Source: Tipula vernalis (Eukaryota; Arthropoda; Insecta; Diptera; Tipulidae). Taken from it: DNA of 64,000 bases. Each line of letters begins with the position of its first letter. Position 1 is the stretch's first letter. The notes under the pieces are model-generated. The model saw only the letters and a list, made by a program, of their open reading frames with translations, ran no database searches and was not told where the DNA came from. The position numbers were made by a program, and so were the translations under genes. The stretch lies in assembly GCA_958295665.1 (NCBI GenBank), contig OY282558.1, forward strand, positions 333,099,106-333,163,105, in the 5' to 3' direction. Of this stretch, positions 33,871-46,084 are shown one piece after another.

Positions 33871-34119
33871 ATATGCTCATAAAATGAACGTTAATAACTC
33901 GGTAACAGCTCCAATCAACGTATTTTCGTATCCACGAATTAATAACTCGGTCAACCAAGTTTCGCATACCAATTCACAAAATCCACGAGTAATCCACAAT
34001 TCAATACCACCGCAACGGAAAAATATGGTATAAAATAATAAATATTATAACAACCAAACATCATAAACAATCAAAACCTGAATCAACAAATACCACCTAG
34101 GCCAATTTAACCGAAACCT

Positions 34120-35110
34120 GCAACAATAATGGAAATTGACCAGTCAATTCAAACCAAACGGGTAAATTACATAAACCAGCATATCAAAACAACTAGCTAC
34201 CAAAAGTAGAACATCCCAGCTACGTGGAATCCCAAAGGCAGCAAGGAATTTATCATTTGGAGACACAGGGGGAAGAGGAATATAAACAACTACTCAACGA
34301 AAATACGGATATCGAGACATTCGAAGCCGAACCTGAGGAAATAAACTCAGAAGTAAATTTTTTGGAGCAAGGCTCTCTAGAGTACAAAATACCTAGAGTA
34401 CAAAACAGCAAAAAACAACATCCTCAAATTTTTGATCGACACGGAAGCCAACAAGAACTTCATCAAACCTGAACTAGCTGAAGGAGCAATTCCCACTAAC
34501 ATCCCGTTTAACATAAAATCAGCGGGAGGTGTCATCAAGATCAGTAAAAAAATATCCGGACAATTTTTCAAACGCATAGTAATCAAGACATTAATAGAGT
34601 TCTTTGTACTACCTAGTTTACAAACATTCGACGGAATAATCGGGGACGACACTCTAAAAATAATTGGAGCAATTATCGACCGACAAAATAATATTTTGAC
34701 CATAACCCAAATATCAAAATTCCACTCAAAGAAAAACGTTCAAGTAAAGAATACTGAAGTTCGGAATAGTCACCTATCTCCAGAAGCTAGACAAAACATT
34801 CAAGAAATTGTTGCAAAATTCAAAACACATTGAAGCAATTGATACAAATGTAAAAGCAGAAATAAAACAAGCAGCAGCCGAACCAATCTACAAGAATTCC
34901 TATCCCTATCAAGTCAGCATGAGACAAGAAGTGGAGAAGCAAAAAGATCAATTTCTACCACAGTACCAGACTTATATTCAATACCGGATATATAAAACGC
35001 GTTGGGAAATGTTTATATTTATGATACCATCATATATTCGGAGGAGAAAACGAGAAAGGCTATTTGGAAAATATTTGACAGAGGTAAACGAGGAGAACTC
35101 AGCAGCTTAA
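34120..35110 (+). pseudogene. Gypsy gag-tail / protease / RT fragment
   Basis: The region 34127-34190 reads as the end of a gypsy-type gag. From 34224 the frame leads toward the protease, with a frameshift in an A-rich run near 34400. The protease active-site triplet is D-T-E at about 34437-34445 instead of the usual D-T-G, so it would be dead even without frame breaks. The N-terminal edge of the reverse transcriptase is readable at about 34850-34965, then a large deletion joins it to a short piece near the catalytic loop at about 35005-35040. The RNase H and integrase parts are missing. Confidence 0.72.
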
Positions 35111-35159
35111 ACCTGGAGAAACAATATACAACACTACAATCAAATACAAAAAAAAGGGA

Positions 35160-36365
35160 AACCAAGATTTAAAGAAAAAACTGTGGGTAATGATAAACAA
35201 TTTAACGCAATAATAATTTCTTCTTTCCAGTTTCCGGATATTGAGCTTGAAGAGCTCACTTACCATCTACAAATATACCACACCAATAGTAACTCTCAAA
35301 CAAGGCACTGGACGAATCATCAATGGAAACTTCAAATTAATCCATGTCATCAACTTAACCGACTATGAGGAAATAATTAGCAGAATTATAACTTCACTTG
35401 GCAACCTTGACCCGGAAAGCAGTCTGAGACCTCAATTGATTCACCAAACGAACAAAACCATGCAGTTAATATCAGAACTCAAAGGTCAAAAATCACGATA
35501 TCACCGATCAATCAACTGGATCGGTTCCGCATGGAAGTGGATTGCAGGATCACCAGACGCCACAATACAAGGAGGAGATAAAATAAATCATCCGAGCCGC
35601 ACAATTAGCAAAATGAAAAATAATCAATACAAATTTATTGGATAAAAAGGAAATTAGTCGTTTGGTTGCAGAAATCGAAACTCTTCTATATTCTAACGAT
35701 ATATGGTAGAAGCAATAGAATACGCAGAACCTATGATGCTGACTAAAGAATCAACAATACTACGATACAATCAACGATTGAGAGCAACAATCAAATATAT
35801 TTGGAATACAACGAAATTCTAGTAAACCAAGACGAAATGTTCGGGATCATTCGAAAATGCAAACTTTTTCGTGAAACCATACTTTGCTTGATAAACAGTT
35901 TAGAACAATTAAAAGCCGAACACTGCATCAACCTGCTCATAAGTGGATTAGATGCCCAATGTAACTACCAATTCAACAAGAATCAGATAATCGACACCCT
36001 AAACGACAATTCGATTTTTCTGAGCAACTTTAAAGGAAACATATTTTACAACAACACGGATAAACACATGGAGGGAAGCTTTCTGATACAATAAAACAAT
36101 GAAACAATTAAGGTCAACAATACAACTTTCACCAGCAGAGATATTAAGAAATCACAAATATTACCAACAGTACTATAACCTAATATAACAGATAAACGTA
36201 TAAAAATCGACCCAGGATACCTGCATAACCTGCACCTAAATAATGTAGATTAACTACAAAAATGATTCACAACACATAAGGAAGCAGCCTTTGTAGACTT
36301 CGGTATAGTATCCATAATTTTCATCATAATACTCATGTTTTGGAAAAAAAAACCAATTTCCTAAG
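35160..36365 (+). pseudogene. Errantivirus-type envelope-like gene remnant
   Basis: Several frames (35241-35645, 35801-36094 and the stretch to 36365) together resemble the envelope glycoprotein found in insect errantiviruses, a relative of the baculovirus F protein family. A tryptophan-rich landmark lies near 35515-35570. A hydrophobic membrane segment followed by lysines lies at about 36299-36360 just before the stop. The pieces are separated by stops and frame changes (at least near 35645 and 35800), and the start is not resolved. It cannot make a functional protein. Confidence 0.68.
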
Positions 36366-37955
36366 AAAAACCAGAATCGACCCACAGAAGGTCACTCCAA
36401 TCGTCAATTGTTGTATTGTTTATAAATTTCGAGTTCTAAGTTCATAATATGTGTGTATTACAAAAACTGAAATTTTTTAACGTTCAGAAATACGTCAAAT
36501 AAGTGAACATAAAACGGGCTTATTATCACCAATCCAAACATAAAAATCTTCAATTTTGTTTGAAATACAACCATTATTATAAAATTCAAGAAAATTTGAA
36601 ATCTTAAAAAGAAATCGACATTAAATGTTTACTTCCCACAAAACAATTCTGATGAATTTTGACAACTTATAAATGTTATTGATTTCATTGTTCTACTTTT
36701 ATTAAAACAGAAGTATGCGATTACAAATCTTTCAAGCTCAAATATCATAAATATGACACCCGTTTCGATTCCTCCCTCTCATACATACTTATAATCAAAT
36801 TACCTACACTAAACAAAATTGAATTAATTTCTTGAAAAGTTCATAATTTTGTTTTAGATTTAATTGTGGTTATTAGAGAATTAAAGACGAGAGGTAAGAG
36901 ATAGAGGTAATTTTCATATTTTATTAAACGATAAAATAAAATTTTATTGTTAGGAAGTAGCTAGCCATCCCCCAAAACAAATAAAATAAAATCATTTTAT
37001 TTTCGTTCATTTTAACGAATCAACAGAGTTTAGACTAATTAAAAGCATTCTTCTAGTAATATGTATAATTGTTGTTGTATGTATTTCCATTTTGTGTGTG
37101 TGTGTGTACCTAAAAAAAAAAGTAACACAAATAAAACGGTTGTACGAGTTTAACCCAAATTTTATTATTTTTTTGGGTAATTTTCATAAAAAAAATTGAA
37201 ATAAATAAAATCTATTTCTATTATACTTATTTAGATCCAATTTTACTCTTATTACTTACCTTAATTTATTTTTGTTGGCGAATGTCTGATCCCTATTTTG
37301 TTTTACCTTGTTTACACGCCAAATTAATACGGATAGTTAAATTTATTAGAATACCTTTACGATTTGGGGGAGAAATCGTCGTCTGTTAAACGGATATCTA
37401 ATCTTTCAAATATACCAAGTAAATGAAATAAATTGGTATTACATTAATTTGTTGGTGTAGTTACGTTGTTTTCGATCACTTTATTTCTAAAGAGAAGAAA
37501 ATATTAGAATCCGATTTTGTATTGAAATAAATTTAAGTGAAACTCAACTGGGAAGGTAACGGAAGAATTAAAATCAAAGAAAAATCTAAAAGTAATTCGG
37601 ATATTAATTATTACAAATTTCATTTTCAGTTAATTTATTTATTATATTCAAATTCAAACCCAACTTTTTTGTTTTTTAATTTCAAAGTAATCCTTTTCCC
37701 AAAGGAGCTTAATAATATTAACAAAGAATTGAATTAATTTACCTTTCGAAGGTAAGCTTAAACAATTTTTAATTGAAGTCACACTTTTATCTAAATAAAA
37801 TTAAAATTTTCTGGGTAATTTTTGGAATTTGAATTTTTGAATTATTGATTACTGGTAATTTAACGAAGTGTGGATTTATTAAGATTAGAAAACGTTGTTT
37901 GAATTAGGGTCGTGGAAATTTATAAAGTGACTTTTACGATTCAAATTATTTAATA
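36366..37955. other. AT-rich, no gene seen; short (GT)n
   Basis: A GT run lies at about 37096-37110. GGGGGAGAAA near 37366 looks like a polypurine tract but no long terminal repeat follows. An open frame at 37537-37737 is not credible. Confidence 0.45.
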
Positions 37956-37965
37956 TAAAAGTAAA

Positions 37966-40900
37966 TACTGTTAAAGTTAGCCGAAAGTTGCCAGCCGAAA
38001 GTGAAAAGTCGATAATGCAGATTGTGTTAGTCCAGTCGAAAGTAAAAAAAAGGTAAGGCAGATTGTCTAATCCCAGCCGAAAGTTTCCAGCCGAAAGTTA
38101 AAAGTCGATAATGCAGATTATGATATAACATTCAAGCCGAAAATAAAAAATTTAGTAGTTATCAGCCGAAAATAAATAGGATACATAGAAATCTATAAAT
38201 ATAAATTTTTGTAAATAAATTTACGTGTAAAACTTTGCTTCGTAGAAAATATCGGAAAATCAGAAGAATATACAAAATTGGAATAAAATCAGCCTTTAGA
38301 GTATATATCTAAAGCTGAATCGTTTTTATGTGATTTGTCAATAGCTGTCGAATTAATAAATTCAGTTCAAGTTTCCCGTGGGAAATCTCGGAAAATTCGA
38401 TTTTCCAAAAATTATTAGAAAATTTGTATAAAATCAGCCTTTAAAGTGTTATGTCTGGAGATGAATTGCATTGATGTGACTTGTCAATAGCTATCGCAGG
38501 AAAAAAATTCAGTTCAAGTTTCCCATGGGAAATCTCGGAAAATTCGATTTTCCAAAAATTATTAGAAAATTTGTATAAAATCAGCCTCTAGAGTGTTATG
38601 TCTGGAGATGGATTCAATTGATGTGATTACTCAATAGCTATCGCAGGAAAAAAATTCAGTTCAAGTTTCCCGTGGGAAATCTCGGAAAATTCGATTTTCC
38701 AAAAATTATTAGAAAATTTGTATAAAATCAGCCTTTAAAGTGTTATGTCTGGAGATAAATTGCATTGATGTGACTTGTCAATAGCTATCGCAGGAAAAAA
38801 ATTCAGTTCAAGTTTCCCGTGGGAAATCTCGGAAAATTCGATTTTCCAAAAATTATTAGAAAATTTGTATAAAATCAGCCTTTGGAGTGTTATGTCTGGA
38901 GATGGATTTAATTGATATGATTACTCAAAAGCTATCGCAGGAAAAAAATTCAGTTCAAGTTTCCTGTGGGAAATCTCGGAAAATTCGATTTTCCAAAAAT
39001 TATTAGAAAATTTGTATAACATCAGCCTTTAAAGTGTTATGTCTGGAGATGAATTGCATTAATGTGACTGGTCAATAGCTATCGCAGGAAAAAAATTCAG
39101 TTCAAGTTTCCCGTGGGAAATCTCGGAAAATTCGATTTTCCAAAAATTATTATAAAATGTGTATAAAATCAGCCTTTAAAGTGTTATGTCTGGAGATAAT
39201 TGCATTGATGTGTTTTATCAATAGCTATCGCAGGAAGAAAAATCAGTACAAGTTTCCCGTGGGAAATCTCGGAAAATTCAAAAAAGTTTCCAGCCGAAAG
39301 TAAGAAATGGATGAATAAAATCAGCCTCCAGAGTGTTATGTCTGGAGATGAATTCAATTAATGTGATTACTCAATAGCTATCGCAGGAAAAAAATTCAGT
39401 TCAAGTTTCCCGTGGGATTTCCCACGGGAAACTTGAACTGAGTTTTTTCCTGCGATAGCTATTGAGTAATCACATCAATTGAATCCATCTCCAGACATAA
39501 CACTCTAGAGGCTGATTTTATTCATCCATTTCTTACTTTCGGCTGGAAACTTTTTTGAATTTTCCGAGATTTCCCACGGGAAACTTGTACTGATTTTTTT
39601 TCCTGCGATAGCTATTGATAAATCAGATCAATGCAATTCATCTCCAGACATAACACTTTAAAGGCTGATTTTATACAAATATTCTAATAATTTTTGGTAA
39701 ATCGAATTTTCCAAGATTTCCCACGGGAAACTTGAACTGAATTTTTTCCCAGCGATAGCTATTGACAAGTCACACCAATCGAATTTATCTCCAGACATAA
39801 CACTCTAGAGGCTGATTTTATTCATCCATTTCTTACTTTCGGCTGGAAACTTTTTTGAATTTTCCGAAATTTCCCACGGGAAACTTGTACTGATTTTTTT
39901 TCCTGCGATAGCTATTAATAAATCACATCAATGCAATTCATCTCCAGACATAACACTTTAAAGGCTGATTTTATACAAATTTTCTAATAATTTTTGGAAA
40001 ATCGAATTTTCCGAGATTTCCCACGGGAAACTTGAACTGAATTTTTTTCCTGCGATAGCTATTGACAAGTCACATCAATCCAATCCATCTCCAGACATAA
40101 CACTCTAGAGGCTGATTTATTCATCCATTTCTTACTTTCGGCTGGAAACTTTTTTGAATTTTCCGAGATTTCCCACCGGAAACTTGTACTGATTTTTTTT
40201 CCTGCGATAGCTATTGATAAATCACATCAATGCAATTCATCTCCAGACATAACACTTTAAAGGCTGATTTTATACAAATATTCTAATAATTTTTGGAAAA
40301 TCGAATTTTCCAAGATTTCCCACGGGAAACTTGAACTGAATTTTTTCCCAGCGATAGCTATTGACAAGTCACACCTATCGAATTTATCTCCAGACATAAC
40401 ACTCTAGAGGCTGATTTTATTCATCCATTTCTTACTTTCGGCTGGAAACTTTTTAAATTTTCCGAGATTTCCCACGGGAAACTTGTACTGATTTTTTTTC
40501 CTGCGATAGCTATTGATAAATCACATCAATGCAATTCATCTCCAGACATAACACTTTAAAGGCTGATTTTATACAAATATTCTAATAATTTTTGGAAAAT
40601 CGAATTTTCCAAGATTTCCACGGGAAACTTGAGCTGAATTTTTTCCCAGCGATAGCTATTGACAAGTCACACCAATCGAATTTATCTCCAGACATAACAC
40701 TCTAGAGGCTGATTTTATTCATCCATTTCTTACTTTCGCCTGGAAACTTTTTTGAATTTTTCGAGATTTCCCACGGGAAACTTGTACTGATTTTTTTTCC
40801 TGCGATAGCTATTGATAAATCACTTCAATGCAATTCATTCATCTCCAGACATAACACTTTAAACGCTGATTTTATACAAATTTTCTAATAATTTTTGGAA

Positions 40901-41552
40901 AATCGAATTTTCCGAGATTTCCCATGGGAAACTTGAACTGAATTTTTTTCCTGCGATAGCTATTGAGTAATCACATCAATTGAATCCATCTCCAGACATA
41001 ACACTCTAGAGGCTGATTTTATACAAATTTTCTAATAATTTTAGGAAAATCGAATTTTCCGAGATTTCTCACGGGAAACTTGAAATGAATTTTTTTCCTG
41101 CGATAGCTATTGAGTAATCACATCAATTGAATCCATCTCCAGACATAACACTCTAGAGGCTGATTTTATTCATCCATTTCTTACTTTCGGCTGGAAACTT
41201 TTTTGAATTTTCCGAGATTTCCCAAGGGAAACTTGTACTGATTTTTTTTTCCTGCGATAGCTATTGATAAATCAGATCAATGCAATTCATCTCCAGACAT
41301 AACACTTTAAAGGCTGATTTTATACAAATATTCTAATAATTTTTGGAAAATCGAATTTTCCAAGATTTCCCACGGGAAACTTGAACTGAATTTTATTCCT
41401 GCGATAGCTATTGAGTAATCACATCAATTAAATCTATTTCCAGACATAACACTCTAGAGGCTGATTTATTTTCGGCTGGAATGTCAATAACATAATCTGC
41501 ATTATCGACTTTTCACTTTCGGCTGGAAACTTTCGGCTAACTTTAACAGGGT
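37966..41552. mobile_element. Foldback-type element, copy 2 (3.6 kb)
   Basis: The ends are inverted: CTGTTAAAGTTAGCCGAAAG at the left and its complement ending at about 41550. TAAAAGTAAA flanks both sides (37956-37965 and 41553-41562), a 9-10 bp target duplication as in Foldback and MULE elements. The left arm (to about 39418) is a tandem array with an exact 147-bp period (CGATTTTCC at 38398, 38545, 38692, 38839, 38986, 39133). The turn is at CCCGTGGGATTTCCCACGGG. The right arm is longer (about 2.1 kb) and uses a composite unit of about 299 bp marked by TTCATCCATTTCTTACTTTC (39521, 39821, 40120, 40420, 40718). There is no coding capacity. Confidence 0.88.
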
Positions 41553-41759
41553 TAAAAGTAAAGGATAGATTGAGCTGCACTTTTTCTAATATAATGTGTA
41601 ATTTTAGTTATCTCAAACAATTGTGTAGTGTAGTGGCGCTCTTCATTTTATTCGATTTTTAAACCCTTAGAGTAGTGGTTTAAAAGGATATCAAAAAGTA
41701 GACTAGTTTGTGGACAAGTTTGATGACGGACGATTCATTTTCAAGGTAACAAATTCAAG

Positions 41760-42863
41760 TAATCGCATGCTTAAGCATTCATTACGAAGTTTTGACAGAC
41801 ACGCCTCTTGCAAACCTGTTGTGGCCCGGATGAAGATCAACAATCCGAGCTATTGGTGACTTTATTGGCAGTATGTTGTCCTCCTTATAGATGACGAAAC
41901 TTCCGAAATGTGGAGATTTACAAGTCGTACCTCATTTTCGATGTGTTGTAAAATTGAAACGTATTCGTCTGCTAGTCAAGCTTCCAAAAGATCATTAAGG
42001 TCGCTGGACAACGGACCGATAGAAAGAGAATTTAGACATCCTTCTACTTTCACAAGTAATGTACCAAAAATAATGATATTGTATTTTGCTCCTTTAGCCT
42101 AATTTTTGCTCCTTTAGCCCGATATTGTATTTTGTTCCTAATCGAACGAGTTCGAACATAAGTAATGCGTTCATCTGTGACTTTCCAATAAAATATGTAC
42201 CTCCCATAACTCAAAAACGCTATCGCAAATTGAAGAGAACCGTCAGAGGATCACCGGCGACATTGTTGTATATACCTTATGTTTGATCCTAAAGCCCTTC
42301 GAGTTATAACGATATATTAGAAGTTCACGATTTATTGTAACAAACTTTTCCAAAATGGTGGACATAAGGCGAGGATTCACAGAACCCTTTGGTAATTTGA
42401 AGATTTTACAACGGGCATCCATTCTTCTGTAGCTTTTATCGTAATATATTTCACATAGACACTTAGAAAATATTAATTGCGATGAATCGATCAATTATTG
42501 ACTTTTGTTGTTTGGGCACAGTTAGGTCGGTTTCGTTTAGAGGCGCCCGACCAGTCCATATGTTTAGAACATAAAAATGCTTTAGTTATAAAAATCACTT
42601 AATGTAATGGTTTTTGTATTCTCACTCGGTTTCGTCTGGACTAGATATATCTTATTAAGACGTTTTTCCAAGGAAAAAGTAGTTTGGAGGTGTTTATTGA
42701 AGAGTTACCTTACTCACAAATATTTAATTAGACTGGAAGAGATCCACTATATCGCCCTTCTTCCGTTCGATCGAATAGCATTTTTGGGATAATGGGATTC
42801 GTATAATTTTTCTTCGAGGGGATGAGGTTTTGGATGTTCAATATTCTAAATCAGTTATAGCAC
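41760..42863 (-). pseudogene. BEL/Pao pol remnant, left part (pre-RT and integrase C-terminus)
   Basis: On the minus strand, 42863-42580 reads in pieces as the segment following a BEL/Pao protease, including SLEKRLNKIYLVQTK at about 42630-42675. After a deletion, 42010-41780 matches the integrase C-terminal domain: EYVSILQHIENEVRL, then SPIARIVDLHPGHNRFARG (about 41810-41870). The frame at 42243-42494 between them is unassigned. Reverse transcriptase and most of the integrase are gone. The remnant continues to the right of the inserted element at 45672. Confidence 0.6.
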
Positions 42864-43759
42864 TACCCAACTAACATTTTGCCTTATAAATTGTCTTTTA
42901 AGAATATTTTTCACTTAAAAGAGCCCTAAAATAACATTCTCCAAGAATGTTTAAAACTGAATACTTATTAGCTTCTTGTCAAAGAAATGCCAATTTATAA
43001 ACGATATTATATTCTTACATGGCATTTTTACACCTTGACAGATTCTGTTGTAAGGCTGTTTCTTACACAACACTTAGTATACTCTTATTGTTTTTAGTGG
43101 AAAAGTTTTCTTAGCCAAGACATATTTAGTCTTACAGTTCTCTTAATTTCTTTCTTTATGAGTGTTCTGTAGGATTGGTCTTGACAAAGAGTTTTGTAAG
43201 ATTAAAACATAAACAAATCTTTATAGAGAACGCTATAAGATTACATATTGTTTAAATTCTTTTGCAAGAGCCTTTAAAGTGTGTTTCTTTTAGAAAATAT
43301 GACATTTGTTTGAGTACCGCAGAAAACAAAACTTAGTGATTGACGTAACTCTAAAACTAATTAATGTTAAAAATCGACTGTTAGATATATTACCGTTTTA
43401 TTCAGTTTTTTTATTTAAAATAATATAGTAAATATGTCTCTAAATATGTATTCGCAAAATATTGTATTAATACTCTTGGATAAGTTCTCTTTAAGAAAAA
43501 CTCATACATCTCCCTTGTTAGATACTTACTTGATTCTTACATAGGCAAATAATTAAAAATGTGATTTTAGGAGACATTTCTATCAGTGGCGGGCTCAGGG
43601 TAAATCTCATTTAACTATTTGACGACAAAGTATACAAATACACATCAGGCCAAGTCCAGGAAATGGTGTAAAATTCTTTGCATGTATATTTTATATTTTA
43701 TGCAGGTCAAAATTAACCCTATACTGAGATTTTTTTTACAAGTTCTTTCAGACCATATG

Positions 43760-43910
43760 TTACAATTATTGGTGATCGTTGTAGATGGTCAGCACAACGA
43801 ACGATATTACACACAATTGGACGCGGCGTTGTGCTTAGCGCCGGGAATCGAACTCGAGACCGCGGTGTGTCTAAGCCGTCACCTTAACCATCACTATATG
43901 ACCGGTTAAT
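43760..43910 (-). mobile_element. tRNA-derived SINE
   Basis: On the minus strand an A-box-like TAGTGATGGTTAAGGTGACG (about 43876-43897) is followed 15-20 bp later by the B-box GAGTTCGATTCCCGGC (about 43840-43856). This is the internal RNA polymerase III promoter layout of tRNA-like SINEs, and the surrounding GC is far above the AT-rich host element. It is not a functional tRNA, because the cloverleaf ends are absent. The 3' extent is uncertain. Confidence 0.6.
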
Positions 43911-44564
43911 AAACGTGAAACAAAATTGATTGATCTGCATGAGATGACGTTCGCTGGCATCATAAGGTCGAAAGGAGCGAAAGAGATCAAGATATTATAT
44001 TTATATTCAAAACCACCACAATACATACATAACAAAATGAATATGAAAGATGAAACAAATTGTAGTTCAATTATTTAATAATATACGTGTATCAGCAAGC
44101 CTTCACGGCTGCTAATATACATAAGTTTTGGTTTTGATATTTAATATTAACAAAGCAAAATATAGCCATACGTGCTTCTGGTGGTGTCAGAGGAAGTTCG
44201 TTGTAAGATCACAAAAACAGACTTCTTTCGCTTAATGTTAACCTCTCACAGGTTTCTATAATATTACGTTATATTGAAATTGATATTGCGTATAGCTGAT
44301 CGATTATTGGCCTGTTTGGAGGTTTCGCTCGGTAGCACCAGCACAGCTCAATCATTATTTAGTTTTATAATTTTAATGGTAAAAAAAGAAAATATTATCA
44401 ATACCTTAGTATGCCAAAACTATTACGGTGTCACGGTAATGCCGAGAACTTATTTAAAATGCTTATAACATACACTGCTCTGAGGTCATTAGAGCTGGCA
44501 TGTAATGATTCGAATTTAAAATTAGTTGTGCTTCCGTTTCTAAAAATGTCACGCTTCGTCTCTG

Positions 44565-44670
<106 letters not shown>

Positions 44671-45671
44671 ATATACAAAACAGTCATACAAACTTATTAT
44701 TATAATAAATTGTTTGATAATATTAAGTATCAACAAATTTATATGACTTTAATTTTGTTGGTTAATTTATATTTATTTCTTCAGTTTTACCGAAGTATAT
44801 AAACTCAAGCCGACCCTGGAAACTAATTTAAACGTTTTCTTATAAGACACTTATAAGATATTTCACGTAGAACGTCATTTCGGCCATTGGTTTAGGAATT
44901 TCCATTATTAAAAAAAGCATCCATTTTGTAATTTTTTAGATACATTTTTTTCAAATGGAATATTTTGATATATTTTGGCAATTTTAGGAACTTAGCAAGT
45001 GCTTTTATAAAGTTTCCTTTCATAACAAATACTATGTAGTATTTTAATTAGTCCATTTTATGATATTTCTTTTTTTGGATAATTTTTATTTTTTTAAATA
45101 ATAATAATTCTTTATTTTATTATTCGAATTTTTAAGAGCGCAAAAAAATTAGATCAGGTAGCTATTATTTTTAATTGAAAAATTTGAATTCGCAGCTAAA
45201 TTCTATGCTAATTTCAATGTAAATTTTAATTAGATAAAAAGTAATTAGTTTTTCAAGCATTATCTGTTTTAATTTAATTTATCTGTTTTATTTGTCAAAG
45301 GATAATACCAAGTTTGTTATAAAACTGAATTAAGAATCATTAAAGTTGTATAATCCTATAACATAATTTTCTAAGATTATAACGATGAAATATATGTATA
45401 GGAATACAACGTATGTCTTAAAACGCTCTTACATAAGAATGTATATTCTGATAACAACCTTACGAAAGACTACTCTACGACTATTCTTATAACTTATACC
45501 ATTCTTTCTCAAGAAAGTTTAGCCTTATATGACACTTATATACACCTTACAAGGCGCTTATTTTAACCTTATATGCCCAAATAGTTCGCCAGAAGACTCT
45601 TAAAAGCTTAATATAAGACGAATTTTAACTCTTATATCACGCTCATAAATTTCAAAATTGTTAGTTGGGTA

Positions 45672-46060
45672 CTCTCTCTTACTTGAGGGGTTCAAAAACG
45701 CTAAGGAACGCAACGATTCTACGAAGGAATTTTCAGGCTCTACTTGGTGAATCATGTTCCATTTTATCCATCACAAGATGTCCAAAAACCTTCCTTTGAA
45801 GACTAATTCTGAAAATATTTCTGCACCAATTAATAAGTCAATGACGTCGGGCTCGTAAAATTATCATTTCGCCAGTTGAATAAATTCATGCATTTCGACT
45901 TGAGCACAACGTTTCAGAAACGCATGAAGAGATTCTGAAATTTTTGATTTCTGGAAGCAATTTAAAATTGACCTAAAACCTGACGTACATGACTCAATGA
46001 TAATTTTTACTGTTTAGGTACAGTAATTGTAGCTCTATTATTCTGGTAGTTTTAATCATA
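45672..46060 (-). pseudogene. BEL/Pao pol remnant, right part (protease end)
   Basis: On the minus strand, PDVIDLLIGAEIFSELVFK at about 45800-45860 matches the C-terminal part of a BEL/Pao aspartic protease. The region leads toward the junction at 45671, after which 42863 continues the same polyprotein order. Several stops are present. The gypsy remnant on the opposite strand begins just beyond. Confidence 0.6.
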
Positions 46061-46084
46061 ACATTCTGTACATATTCGAGGTTA

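Larger units (their letters stand above)
33880..36365 (+). mobile_element. Gypsy/errantivirus-like provirus remnant with env-like region
   Basis: In order on the plus strand there is a gag C-terminal tail (to about 34220), protease, a truncated reverse transcriptase, then an env-like region ending in a membrane segment. The 5' long terminal repeat and most of gag are absent, and the integrase and most of the reverse transcriptase are deleted. No pair of long terminal repeats was found. This is an old, defective endogenous copy. Confidence 0.75.

Noticed and set aside
37360..37400. Polypurine tract of the upstream gypsy remnant
   Set aside because: GGGGGAGAAA is about 1 kb beyond the env-like region and no long terminal repeat follows.
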